From the NCBI GenBank assembly GCA_045591035.1, contig JAZNSG010000005.1, forward strand, positions 1-64,000: a DNA stretch of 64,000 bases. Direction: 5' to 3'. Shown piece after piece: positions 44,570-53,159 of this stretch. Both the position numbers and the translations under genes were made by a program. This stretch comes from SIG440 sp045591035 (GTDB taxonomy: Bacteria; Bacillota; Clostridia; Monoglobales; Monoglobaceae). The notes under the pieces are model-generated. The model saw only the letters and a list, made by a program, of their open reading frames with translations. It was not told the DNA's origin and made no database searches. The first letter of the stretch is position 1; each line of letters begins with the position of its first letter.

Positions 44570-44941
44570 TTAATTAAACTGAACCGACACAATTTTGTAT
44601 CCATAGTTATTCTTTCCGACAATCACAGTAACCATGCTGTCAAGCAAGTATCCGTTTATTACATCCAATGAAAGATTCTGGCCCTTAGAACCGAATATAA
44701 GTTCTTTATTAACGCCAAGAGCGGTATATTCAAGATGAGGAGCCTGATTCAACATATTAGGATTATTGACAGGAGCAACATTAACAAGAACAATTTTTTC
44801 GTTTTCTGTGTCACACACAAAAACTCTTGCTTTGTAGCACTTCATTTCCATATAAATTTTATCGTTTTTTTCGGCAAATACGCTAAAATTGCAAATGCCT
44901 AAAATCAGCGCCACACAAAGGCACAATACTCGCTTTATCAT
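44570..44941 (-). CDS. Small secreted protein of unknown family
   Basis: The 123-residue product has a clear signal peptide (MIKRVLCLCVALILGICNFSVFA) and a compact beta-rich mature domain of about 98 residues with two cysteines (KCYKARVFVCD). I recognise no family. AGGAG precedes the ATG, and it sits 17 nt before the S41 peptidase gene and 9 nt after argS, so it is real and co-transcribed. Its neighbour suggests it might be a substrate, inhibitor or partner of the peptidase; this is inference only. Confidence 0.6.
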   Translation of the reverse strand: MIKRVLCLCVALILGICNFSVFAEKNDKIYMEMKCYKARVFVCDTENEKIVLVNVAPVNNPNMLNQAPHLEYTALGVNKELIFGSKGQNLSLDVINGYLLDSMVTVIVGKNNYGYKIVSVQFN

Positions 44942-44950
44942 AGTTTTCTC

Positions 44951-46651
44951 CTACATTTTTTCAGGTGCATCAATTTTCAGCATCTTCAAAACACCCTTAA
45001 TAACAATTCTTACGCTGTCAATCATTTTAAGACGGGCATTCATCAATCTTTCGTCATCATCTTTAACTCTGCAAGCGTTATAAAAGCTGTGGAAAGCAGA
45101 TGCCAAATCAATAACATATCTGGTTATCTTTGCGGGTTCACGGCTTTCTGCCGCAGCCCTTATTTCTTCCGGAAGCTCACAAAGAAGCTTAAGAAGTTCA
45201 AGCTCTTCCTCTTTTGTCAGGACCTCAGGTGAAATTTCTGAATAAGGCTTAACACTTACACCTTCTTCAGCCAACACTCTTAAAATACTGCATATTCTTG
45301 CATGAGCATACTGAACGTAATATACCGGGTTTTCGCTGTCCTCCTTTACTGCCAAATCAAGGTCAAAATCAAGATGGCTTCCCGCCATGCGCATATTAAA
45401 CAAGAATCTTGCCGCATCAACAGAAACGTCTTCCAAAAGGTCGGAAAGGGTGATAGCCTTTCCTGTACGCTTTGACATTCTTACCGCTTCACCGTCACGG
45501 GTGAGACGAACAAGCTGCATAATTGAAACCTCAAACTTGTCAGGGTCAATTCCCACAGCTGCAAGTGCCGCTTTCATTCTCGCAATGTGTCCGTGATGGT
45601 CAGCACCCCAGACATCAATAGCCAAATCAAATCCTCTGTCCTCAAGTTTGTTTATGTGATATGCGATATCTGCAGCAAAATAGGTAGGAATCCCGTTCTG
45701 ACGAACAAGTACCTCGTTCTTGTCAAGTCCCATTTTCTCACAGTTAAGCCAAATAGCACCTTCTTCTTCATAGGTGTATCCGGCATCAGTCAACCGCTTA
45801 ATTGCCTCGGCAACCTTGCCATTTTTGTGCAGTTCGCTTTCCCTGAACCAAACATCATAAAAAATTCTGTATTTCTCTAAATCGGTTTTGAGATAATCCA
45901 CATTCTTTTCAAGGGCATAACCTACCAAAGCCGCCTTACGTTCCTCAGAGCTTGTTTCAAGGTACTTATCTCCCTCTATTTCGATAAACGCTCTTGCATG
46001 GTCTCTTATATCATCTCCGTGATATCCGTCCTCAGGGAATTCTACTGCATCCTCGCCACGGAGTTCCTGGATGTATCTTGCTTCAAGGGACTTGCCGAAT
46101 TTTTCAATCTGGTTTCCTGCATCATTTACATAGAACTCACGGGTCACATCATACCCTGCATACTCAAGAACACTCGCCATACAGTCGCCAAGGGCACCGC
46201 CACGGGCATTTCCCATGTGCATAGGACCGGTAGGGTTCGCACTTACAAACTCAACCATAACCTTCTTGCCTTTGCCAAGGTCAATCCGTCCGTAATCCTC
46301 ACCCTTTTCTTCAATCTCACGTATAACCTCATAAAGACGATTATTGGACAGATAAAAGTTGATGAATCCTGCTCCCGCAACCTCCACCTTGGAGATTTCA
46401 CCTTCTGTCTCAATTTCAGTTGCTATTGCTTCAGCAATCTTTCTTGGCGGCATACGAAGAGCCTTTGCAAGGAGCATTGCAATGTTACAGGCAAAGTCAC
46501 CATGCTGTTTGTCCTTTGGCACCTCAAGATGAAGTATATCTTCAACAGATATCTCATCCAGTACGGAAAGAGTGCCTTTTTCAACAGCTTTCTCAAAAGC
46601 CTGGGTCACAACTTGTCCTATTTTTTTCTTTGAGTTTTCAATAATATTCAT
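44951..46651 (-). CDS. argS: Arginyl-tRNA synthetase
   Basis: The 566-residue class Ia synthetase charges tRNA-Arg. It has an N-terminal additional domain (about 1-110), the HIGH-equivalent PTGPMHMGNARGGA near residue 132, the active-site loop VRMSKRTGKAI near 390 in the KMSKS position, and a C-terminal DALR anticodon-binding domain (NPVYYVQYAHARI). GGCGGAT precedes the ATG. No T-box leader is visible. Confidence 0.95.
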   Translation of the reverse strand: MNIIENSKKKIGQVVTQAFEKAVEKGTLSVLDEISVEDILHLEVPKDKQHGDFACNIAMLLAKALRMPPRKIAEAIATEIETEGEISKVEVAGAGFINFYLSNNRLYEVIREIEEKGEDYGRIDLGKGKKVMVEFVSANPTGPMHMGNARGGALGDCMASVLEYAGYDVTREFYVNDAGNQIEKFGKSLEARYIQELRGEDAVEFPEDGYHGDDIRDHARAFIEIEGDKYLETSSEERKAALVGYALEKNVDYLKTDLEKYRIFYDVWFRESELHKNGKVAEAIKRLTDAGYTYEEEGAIWLNCEKMGLDKNEVLVRQNGIPTYFAADIAYHINKLEDRGFDLAIDVWGADHHGHIARMKAALAAVGIDPDKFEVSIMQLVRLTRDGEAVRMSKRTGKAITLSDLLEDVSVDAARFLFNMRMAGSHLDFDLDLAVKEDSENPVYYVQYAHARICSILRVLAEEGVSVKPYSEISPEVLTKEEELELLKLLCELPEEIRAAAESREPAKITRYVIDLASAFHSFYNACRVKDDDERLMNARLKMIDSVRIVIKGVLKMLKIDAPEKM

Positions 46652-46708
46652 TTATATCCGCCTTTCTAAGGTATTTGTCTGTTCAGTAAAATTTCCCCGC
46701 TCTTTAGT

Positions 46709-47140
46709 CTAGTTCCCGGTTCGCGTCACTGTCAAATTCAAACGGTTTTTGAAGTAATCCTGATTGTCTATGTCCATAATATACTCTATCTCAACCGTAC
46801 CGCCATTTTCATCAAGCCGACTGTTAAGCAAAATTGGGTTCACCCCTACAGGGATTGTCCCATAAGGTGTTGCGTAGTTGCAAAGACGTTTTTCACCTTT
46901 TTTGAAAATCATCTTGCTGCTGTATCTTCCCGTACGGGTCATACTTATAGCATCATCATCAACCTTTATGGTTGTTGTACTGTCCTCAAACCCGGTAAGT
47001 TCACTTTCTTCGTATATTATATAGAACTTCCCGTTTTTCTCGGCAAATCTGCCTTTGGTTTGGAGTTCAATTTCGTTTACCTCGTCCTCTCCATCAACAT
47101 TCTGAAGAGTCTTCAGTGAAATCATTGCATTATCTTCCAT
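46709..47140 (-). CDS. ywiB: DUF1934 beta-barrel protein (YwiB-like)
   Basis: A product of about 143 residues forms the lipocalin-like beta-barrel of DUF1934 (ISLKTLQNVDGE, IYEESELTG, TPYGTIPVGVNP, IEYIMDI). Its function is unknown; it sits next to argS as ywiB does in Bacillus. The start is unclear: ATG 47140 is preceded by a distant AAGGA, while TTG 47152 is too close to it. It begins about 20 nt after murI. Confidence 0.8.
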   Translation of the reverse strand: MEDNAMISLKTLQNVDGEDEVNEIELQTKGRFAEKNGKFYIIYEESELTGFEDSTTTIKVDDDAISMTRTGRYSSKMIFKKGEKRLCNYATPYGTIPVGVNPILLNSRLDENGGTVEIEYIMDIDNQDYFKNRLNLTVTRTGN

Positions 47141-47160
47141 CTCTTGTTTCAACTTCCTTT

Positions 47161-47967
47161 TTAATACATTTCAATATCTACTTTCTCAACATTTTCTAAA
47201 ATTTCTTTTTCTAAGAAAACACTCCCCAGTCTTGAAAAGTCCTCTGCAGAATCACTGACAAAATATTTGTATTCTCCCAAGGGTTTTTCACTTTCAAGAC
47301 CATTTTCTCTCAGATACTCCAAAGCACTGTTTGCAGCCATTGCCCCTGAATCAATAAGGGTCACATCGTCGCCCATAATTCTTTGAATCACCGGCCTCAA
47401 AAGGGGATAGTGTGTACAGCCCAAAATGAGTGTGTCAACACCCTTTGACTTCATATCCTCAAGATACTCCCTGGCGATAATCTCCGTAGCTTCAGAATCT
47501 AAATACCCATTTTCAACCAACGGAACAAACATTGGACAAGCTTTTTGATATACCAAAACCTCGCTGCGAATGTTCTTTATTTCCTCAACATACTTGCCGT
47601 ATTTCACAGTGGCGGTTGTCCCAAGGACTCCCACCCGTCCGTTTTTAGTTGCCATGGCCGCCGCTTTTGCCGCAGGTTCCACAACCCCGGTCACCTTTAT
47701 GTCAATCTCCTTGTCTATCCAGGGAAGAACAGCACTCCCTGCAGTTCCACAGGCAATTATAATCATTTTAATATCAAAATTTTTCAAAAACCGTATATCC
47801 TGGCGAACATACTTCATAAGAGTTTCCTGGCTTCGGCTTCCATAAGGCACACGCCCTGTGTCACCAAAATATATAACATCCTCGCCCGGCATAAGGCTCA
47901 TAATTTCCTTGACACAACTCAGTCCGCCGAGTCCTGAATCGAAAACTCCGATTGGCCTTTTGTCCAT
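47161..47967 (-). CDS. murI: Glutamate racemase
   Basis: The 268-residue cofactor-independent racemase supplies D-glutamate for peptidoglycan. Motifs: IGVFDSGLGGLSCV near residue 6, first catalytic Cys in IIIACGTAGSA near 74 (Gly replaces the usual Asn after Cys, as I recall for clostridial homologues), second Cys in LILGCTHYPLL near 182. ATG 47967 is preferred to a TTG three codons earlier. It follows ddl directly, so D-Glu and D-Ala-D-Ala supply are co-expressed. Confidence 0.94.
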   Translation of the reverse strand: MDKRPIGVFDSGLGGLSCVKEIMSLMPGEDVIYFGDTGRVPYGSRSQETLMKYVRQDIRFLKNFDIKMIIIACGTAGSAVLPWIDKEIDIKVTGVVEPAAKAAAMATKNGRVGVLGTTATVKYGKYVEEIKNIRSEVLVYQKACPMFVPLVENGYLDSEATEIIAREYLEDMKSKGVDTLILGCTHYPLLRPVIQRIMGDDVTLIDSGAMAANSALEYLRENGLESEKPLGEYKYFVSDSAEDFSRLGSVFLEKEILENVEKVDIEMY

Positions 47968-47972
47968 AATCC

Positions 47973-49028
47973 TCAATCCTCTCTGCTAAGTGCAAGATTG
48001 ATATGCTTATCAATAAGCTCTTTCATAGAAAACCCTGTTTCTTCCCACACCTTCGGATACATACTTATAGGTGTGAACCCGGGTATGGTATTTATTTCGT
48101 TGAGAACAATTCTGCCACTCTTTCGGTCAATAAAGAAATCAACTCTTGAATAACCACGGCACTCGCAAACCTTATAGGCTCTTATTGCCAGGTCTTTTAT
48201 TCTTTCTTCCTGCTCTTTATCTACCGGAGCCGGAATCATAAGCTTTGAGTCTTCGTCCTGGTATTTTGCTTCAAAGTCATAAAACTCTTTTGCGGGTTTA
48301 ATTTCCCCAAGAACAGCCGAAGTTTCGGGCACGAAGTTTCCCATAACTCCGCACTCAACCTCACGGGCATCTATTGCCTCTTCAATAAGCACCTTGTAGT
48401 CATGCCTGAGTGCTAATTTTATCCCCTCTTCAAGTTCAACTCTGTTTGCTGCCTTTGTTACACCAACCGACGAACCTGCCGATGATGGTTTTATAAAGCA
48501 TGGATACCCAAGCTTTTTCTCAATTTCTTCATAATTTACAAAGTCGCCATTCTTTATTTCAACCCAGTCAGCCTGGGGGATGTCTGCTTTCTGGAAAAGC
48601 ATTTTGGCAATGCATTTATCCATACAAACCGCACTTCCGATAACTCCGCTGCCCACGCAGGGAATGTCTGCCAATGCACAAAGTCCCTGAATTGTTCCGT
48701 CCTCGCCGTTTTTTCCGTGAAGCACAGGGTACACAACATCTATATTTATCTTTTTCACTTCGCCTTTTTCGAAAACCAACAAGGCCTTATCCGTTCTGTC
48801 AGGTGAAATCAAAGCAGGGACAATCTCGCCTTTTTCCCAGCAATGATTTCTTATGGCATCTGTGCTTCCATTATAAAGAAACCATTTGCCGTTTTCGGTA
48901 ATCCCCACGGGGTAGACTTCATACTTCTCGCGGTCGATATTTTCAAGAACTGCAGATGCAGAAACCTCAGATACACTGTGTTCTGACGACACTCCTCCAA
49001 ACAAAACACAAACATTTATCTTCTTCAT
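47973..49028 (-). CDS. ddl: D-alanine--D-alanine ligase
   Basis: The 351-residue ATP-grasp enzyme makes the D-Ala-D-Ala dipeptide for peptidoglycan. Motifs: VLFGGVSSEHSVSE at the N-terminus, PVLHGKNGEDGTIQG near 90, KPSSAGSSVGV near 165, and EINTIPGFT near 309. The GEDG-then-QG loop and the absence of vancomycin-type changes that I can see favour an ordinary Ddl. ATG 49028 has AAGGA 9 nt upstream. It is the first gene of the ddl-murI-ywiB-argS run. Confidence 0.94.
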   Translation of the reverse strand: MKKINVCVLFGGVSSEHSVSEVSASAVLENIDREKYEVYPVGITENGKWFLYNGSTDAIRNHCWEKGEIVPALISPDRTDKALLVFEKGEVKKINIDVVYPVLHGKNGEDGTIQGLCALADIPCVGSGVIGSAVCMDKCIAKMLFQKADIPQADWVEIKNGDFVNYEEIEKKLGYPCFIKPSSAGSSVGVTKAANRVELEEGIKLALRHDYKVLIEEAIDAREVECGVMGNFVPETSAVLGEIKPAKEFYDFEAKYQDEDSKLMIPAPVDKEQEERIKDLAIRAYKVCECRGYSRVDFFIDRKSGRIVLNEINTIPGFTPISMYPKVWEETGFSMKELIDKHINLALSRED

Positions 49029-49080
49029 TTTCATCAATCCTTCAATAAAATATTTTAAACCACAACCCCAAAAAAATCAA

Positions 49081-49108
49081 TATGTATAAATCTCAAATTC
49101 CATGTCAA
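49081..49108 (-). promoter_or_regulatory. Possible promoter of ddl
   Basis: Minus strand: perfect TTGACA (49108-49103), 16-bp spacer, TACATA (49086-49081), 52 nt before ddl. The -10 box is weak. Confidence 0.4.
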
Positions 49109-49156
49109 CACTTTCCTCATAAACCAACAAAACTCACAAAGAAAGGGGCAACCTGA

Positions 49157-49783
49157 ATGAAATTCATAAATACCAGGAGGTTTTTCTCACTATGGCTTGT
49201 TTTCACACTTATTTTTTCAATACTTATATCTTATGCAAAAGTAGCAGGAAATGACATATCAAATTCTGTACTCAGGCTCCATATCCTTGCAAACAGCAAC
49301 TCAAAAGCCGACCAAGCCTTAAAACTTGCTGTACGCGACCGAATAATCAAAGACACTAAACACATTTTCAACCTGGCTGATTCTCCGGACTCAGCCACAA
49401 AACTTGCCGAAATCAATCTTCCCCTGATACAAAAAATTGCTCAGGACGAAATAGAAAAGCATGGTTTCAGCTCACCTGTCAAGGCATCGGTCACAGAATC
49501 AGCATTCCCGACGAAAACCTATGACGGCATTACTCTCCCAAAAGGCAAATACCAAGCACTGAAAATAGAAATCGGAGAAGCATCGGGAGAAAACTGGTGG
49601 TGCGTTATGTATCCACCCCTTTGCTACACAGATGGCATACTGAGTCCCTCTGATGAAGCAAAGCAAAAACTTAAAAGCACATTGAATCAAGACGAATATC
49701 GACTCGTAACAAAAAGTCCAAAAGGTAATGTCCCCGTTGAAATCCGATTCAAGATAGTAGAGCTCTTCCAAAACATTTTTTAA
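49157..49783 (+). CDS. spoIIR: Stage II sporulation protein R
   Basis: The 208-residue secreted signalling protein is, in Bacillus, made in the forespore under SigF and activates SpoIIGA, which processes pro-SigE. An N-terminal signal (FSLWLVFTLIFSILISYA) is followed by the family hallmark SVLRLHILANSNSKADQALKLAVRD and the C-terminal GENWWCVMYPPLCY. AAAGGGG precedes the ATG. Its presence indicates an endospore former. I could not identify a SigF promoter by eye. It converges on tsaD with a 2-nt gap. Confidence 0.93.
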   Translation: MKFINTRRFFSLWLVFTLIFSILISYAKVAGNDISNSVLRLHILANSNSKADQALKLAVRDRIIKDTKHIFNLADSPDSATKLAEINLPLIQKIAQDEIEKHGFSSPVKASVTESAFPTKTYDGITLPKGKYQALKIEIGEASGENWWCVMYPPLCYTDGILSPSDEAKQKLKSTLNQDEYRLVTKSPKGNVPVEIRFKIVELFQNIF

Positions 49784-49785
49784 AG

Positions 49786-50787
49786 CTAAAGAGTAAGATT
49801 TGCTACAGCATTAAGTGACATATCGGCAACTTTGCCATTTTTGTACTCATAATATGCTGCACAGCCAATCATAGCAGCATTGTCTGTACAAAGTACCAAT
49901 GACGGGCAGTTAAAACCCATATTATGCTTTTTCGCCAAAGTTTCACACCTCTCACGAAGCGGTCTGTTGGCAGCAACACCACCAGCCAAAGCAATCCTTT
50001 TGGCTCCATATTTCTCAGCACACTCAATCAAATGTCTGCTGAGAACGTCTGTAACGGCTTCCTGGAAAGATGCAGCAACATCCGCCTTATTTATTTCAAT
50101 ATTCTTCTGCTCTGCGTTATGAATATAGTTTATAACCGCTGTTTTCACACCGCTGAAGCTGAAATCAAATCCGTCATCACCCATATTAACCCGTGGGAAC
50201 TTAATTGCATCGGGATTACCCGACTTGGCGCATTCCTGAACAGCAGGACCTCCGGGATAACCAAGGCCAAGCACCCTTGATACCTTGTCAAAAGCTTCAC
50301 CCGCCGCATCATCATTCGTTCTTGCCAAAACCTCGTAATCTGCATAATCCTTAACAAAAACAATGTGACTGTGTCCGCCCGATGCCACAAGGCAAATAAA
50401 GGGTGGTTTAAATTCCGGATTTTCAATATAGTTAGCACAAATATGCCCCTTGATGTGATGTACCGGTATGAGGGGCTTTTTTGATACAAAACTCAAGGCT
50501 TTTGCGGTAGAAACCCCAACCAACAAAGCACCAACCAAGCCCGGGCCATAGGTTACTCCAATGGCATCTACATCGTCAAGAGAAAGCTGTGCATCAGCCA
50601 AAGCTTTATCAACTACATCACTTATATTCTCAATATGCTTTCTTGAGGCTACCTCAGGGACAACTCCGCCGAACTCCTTGTGAAGTTCAATCTGAGTGTT
50701 TATTACATTTGAAATAACATTTGTGCCATTCTCAACAACCGCTGCAGCTGTTTCGTCGCAAGAGCTTTCAATTGCAAGTATCTTCAC
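49786..50787 (-). CDS. tsaD: tRNA N6-threonylcarbamoyladenosine transferase TsaD
   Basis: The 333-residue ASKHA-fold metalloprotein transfers threonylcarbamoyl to A37 of ANN-decoding tRNAs. Motifs: LAIESSCDETAAAVV at the N-terminus, metal-binding HHIKGH near 108, GYGPGLVGALLVG-type segment (VTYGPGLVGALLVG), VASGGHSHIV near 131, and GGVAANRPLR near 268. GTG 50787 has GGAGGGGG 6 nt upstream; the frame extends six codons further. It overlaps rimI by 20 nt. TsaB and TsaE, its usual partners, are not in the window. Confidence 0.95.
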   Translation of the reverse strand: MKILAIESSCDETAAAVVENGTNVISNVINTQIELHKEFGGVVPEVASRKHIENISDVVDKALADAQLSLDDVDAIGVTYGPGLVGALLVGVSTAKALSFVSKKPLIPVHHIKGHICANYIENPEFKPPFICLVASGGHSHIVFVKDYADYEVLARTNDDAAGEAFDKVSRVLGLGYPGGPAVQECAKSGNPDAIKFPRVNMGDDGFDFSFSGVKTAVINYIHNAEQKNIEINKADVAASFQEAVTDVLSRHLIECAEKYGAKRIALAGGVAANRPLRERCETLAKKHNMGFNCPSLVLCTDNAAMIGCAAYYEYKNGKVADMSLNAVANLTL

Positions 50788-51235
50788 TCGTATCCCCCTC
50801 CTCAATAACTTTTTTCATAAGTATGGCATCCTCGCCGTTTTCATAATACCCACGTCGAAAACCAACAACTTCGTATCCATTTTTTTCGTAAAGTGTCTGG
50901 GCAGGGACATTGCTTTTCCGGACCTCAAGGTTTATTTCAAAAACCCCCTGCTGTCGGCATCTTTCTTCAAGGCTCTGAAGAAGTCCGTAGCCTATTCCCC
51001 GTCTGCGGAAATCCTTGTGAACTCCCACATCTATAATATCAGCTGTGCCGCACATATTCCACACACCTGCATACCCAAGCACAGTATCATTTTCTGTTGC
51101 CACAACATAAATGGCAATTTTGTTTTCAAGTTCCTTCTCAAAGGTCGCTTTCGCGAAAGGCGATGCGAAGCATTGAGCCTCTACCTCTAAAAGTCCTTCA
51201 AGATGTGAACTGTTCATTTTTACATATTCAATCAT
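50768..51235 (-). CDS. rimI: Ribosomal-protein-alanine N-acetyltransferase RimI-like
   Basis: The 155-residue GNAT acetyltransferase has the acetyl-CoA loop RRRGIGYGLL near residue 77, AQTLYEKNGYEVVGFRRGYYENGEDAILM near 110, and the family opening MNSSHLEGLLEVEAQCF. It probably acetylates ribosomal protein S18 as RimI does, though other targets are possible. Its ATG overlaps the upstream fusion gene as ATGA and its end overlaps tsaD, matching the conserved rimI-tsaD pairing. Confidence 0.9.
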   Translation of the reverse strand: MIEYVKMNSSHLEGLLEVEAQCFASPFAKATFEKELENKIAIYVVATENDTVLGYAGVWNMCGTADIIDVGVHKDFRRRGIGYGLLQSLEERCRQQGVFEINLEVRKSNVPAQTLYEKNGYEVVGFRRGYYENGEDAILMKKVIEEGDTSEDTCN

Positions 51236-52653
51236 AATGGCATCTTTTCAATTAACATCTTTAATTTTTCTGCACACGCTGTGTAGACCTCAATATCTCC
51301 GCCATAAGGGTCCAAAATCTCACCCTCAAATCCCGTGTACTCACAAATAGTCTTTATCTTTTCAAATCTTGGCAAACTCGTCTTGTGGCTCTCGGTCATG
51401 GTAAGCACCAAGTCTGCACCCTCAATCATTTTCTCAGTCAATTGCCGTGAAATGTGGTTTTTTATGTCTGCTCCAAAATTCGAAGATGCATAAATTGCAT
51501 TTTCTTCTGCTCCGCCACCTGATGCAAAAAGCCCCGCAGATGCCGCAACTCCGCATTTCCCTGAAACATTGAAAATCCCCTCTGCCATGGGACTCCGACA
51601 GGTATTGCCCGTGCATACAAAAAGAACTGATTGTGCTTTCTCTGCATCAAGAACTCTTTTACCTGCTGCTTTGTAAAGACGATTTTTGACAGCACGCCAA
51701 AGTCCATCATCGGGAATCTCAGGGGCATATATTTCCCGCACTCCCAATATATCACATTCTCGAAGACAGTCAAAAAGCCTGTGTGCCGCATCTTTCGGAT
51801 TAGTCCTGCTCCCCAAAGATAATACTTTCGCATTCTTTGGCATATATTCTGAAAATTCATCAAACATAATCACACCAACAGATGTAACCAAGCTTCGCTT
51901 TTCGATAAAATCTGCAGCAGCCTCGACGCTTCCTTTAAGGACAAAAACCTGACCTTTTGGAGAATAGTGCTTGTATTTCATTCCGGGAGCCTTTGGTATA
52001 TTGTCTGCCTGAAGTTCACTTGAAATCAATACCTCACCCAAAATCTCCCTAAGTTGCTCCACCGAAATGCCTCCGGGTCTTAGAACTGTGGGTATTTCTG
52101 AGGTCATATCAATAACCGTAGACTCAACTCCAACCTCCGCATCTTCGCCTTTTATTATGCCTGACGCTCTGCCGGACATATCCTCCAGAACATGAGAAAA
52201 GGTGGTGGGACTCGGTCTGCCCGAAATGTTTGCACTTGGGGCGGCAACCGGCACACCGCACTCTTTCAGAAATTCCCGTGCAACTTTGCAGCCGGGGATT
52301 CTTATTCCCACGGTGTCAAGTCCTGCGGAAACACTGTATGGAATGCATTGTTTCTTTTTGAAAATCATAGTGAGCGGTCCGGGACAAAACCTCTCCGCAA
52401 GAGTTCTCGCAGAGTCAGGTATACTATCTGCAAATTCTTCTGCCATACCGAAATCCGGAATATGAACAATAAGCGGATTATCCGATGGTCTGCCCTTTGC
52501 AGAAAATATTTTTTCAACAGCCCGACTATCCAGCGCATTTGCTCCAAGTCCGTAAACCGTCTCAGTGGGAAAAACCACAGTCTCACCCATGCGGATAAGC
52601 TCTGCCGCCGCTTTTATATCTTCTTTTGTGTTTTCAAAAATTCGTGTTTCCAT
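51232..52653 (-). CDS. TsaC/Sua5-type threonylcarbamoyl-AMP synthase fused to a low-molecular-weight phosphatase
   Basis: The 473-residue protein has two parts. Residues 1-320 are a Sua5-type enzyme: YrdC core (FPTETVYGLGANA, KGRPSDNPLIVHI, FCPGPLTMI, APSANISGRPSPT, STVID) plus the C-terminal Sua5 domain (APGMKYKHYSP); it makes threonylcarbamoyl-AMP for t6A. Residues about 340-473 are an LMW-PTP of the YwlE type: P-loop VCTGNTCRSPM near 346 and general-acid ILDPYGG near 450. In Bacillus the two activities are separate neighbouring genes (ywlC, ywlE). The Thr in CTGNTCRS is the residue linked to phospho-arginine preference in YwlE. No frameshift is needed for the fusion. Confidence 0.88.
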   Translation of the reverse strand: METRIFENTKEDIKAAAELIRMGETVVFPTETVYGLGANALDSRAVEKIFSAKGRPSDNPLIVHIPDFGMAEEFADSIPDSARTLAERFCPGPLTMIFKKKQCIPYSVSAGLDTVGIRIPGCKVAREFLKECGVPVAAPSANISGRPSPTTFSHVLEDMSGRASGIIKGEDAEVGVESTVIDMTSEIPTVLRPGGISVEQLREILGEVLISSELQADNIPKAPGMKYKHYSPKGQVFVLKGSVEAAADFIEKRSLVTSVGVIMFDEFSEYMPKNAKVLSLGSRTNPKDAAHRLFDCLRECDILGVREIYAPEIPDDGLWRAVKNRLYKAAGKRVLDAEKAQSVLFVCTGNTCRSPMAEGIFNVSGKCGVAASAGLFASGGGAEENAIYASSNFGADIKNHISRQLTEKMIEGADLVLTMTESHKTSLPRFEKIKTICEYTGFEGEILDPYGGDIEVYTACAEKLKMLIEKMPL

Positions 52654-52733
52654 AGAAACAAAACCTCTTTTTCGCTAATTAAATTGGAATGTATAACACT
52701 AATGCGAGGCATAAAGTTTAGATGCAACGCATT

Positions 52734-52758
52734 AAAGCCTCCCTTGCCTAAAGGGAGG
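52734..52758 (+). repeat. Left terminal inverted repeat of the DUF559 element
   Basis: A 25-bp arm, perfect inverse of 53160-53184 and itself largely palindromic (CCTCCCTT/AAGGGAGG). It is followed by a hairpin GTCAGTC/GACTGAC and GGAGGGAT. Confidence 0.85.
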
Positions 52759-53131
52759 TGTCAGTCGAAGACTGACGGAGGGATTCTTTTACAGCATTAT
52801 CTATATACTGACATACTCCCTCAAAATTTCTATTAACTTCATTGTTAGGTATTCCCACAACTGTCAAGTTTCGTTTCTCAATTCTTTCAGTTCTAATTTT
52901 ATCTTTTAGCAAACCTTTTTCCTCATAATGTTGTGAACCATCAAGTTCTATAATCAACCTTGCACTGTGACAATAAAAATCAACAATATAATTATCAATC
53001 ACTTTCTGTCTTAAAAATCTAACAGGATATTTTTTCAAGAAATCGTACCACAAATGTCTTTCTTCTTTTGTCATATTCTTACGCAAAGTTTTTGCATTAG
53101 TAGCTAAATTCGTATTATGTTTTCTATCCAT
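52748..53131 (-). CDS. DUF559 (Vsr-like) endonuclease-family protein
   Basis: The 127-residue product belongs to DUF559, a PD-(D/E)XK/Vsr-like fold: LRKNMTKEERHLWYDFLKKY, FLRQKVIDNYIVDFYC, then LIIELDGSQHYE with the catalytic E-x-D and Gln/His, and a late VVGIPNNEV strand. Its biochemical activity is unproven. Start ATG 53131: GGAGGG 4 nt upstream lies inside the right-end repeat. The last dozen codons and the stop lie in the left-end repeats, so the gene is built into the element's termini. This and the perfect flanking repeats suggest the protein acts on the repeats; that is inference. Confidence 0.75.
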   Translation of the reverse strand: MDRKHNTNLATNAKTLRKNMTKEERHLWYDFLKKYPVRFLRQKVIDNYIVDFYCHSARLIIELDGSQHYEEKGLLKDKIRTERIEKRNLTVVGIPNNEVNRNFEGVCQYIDNAVKESLRQSSTDTSL

Positions 53132-53159
53132 ATATCCCTCCACCACCTTCGGTGGTCCC

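Noticed and set aside
52192..52836. Long plus-strand frame opposite the tsaC::ywlE gene
   Set aside because: It is a shadow of the strong minus-strand coding region and runs into the inverted-repeat element; it has no family features.
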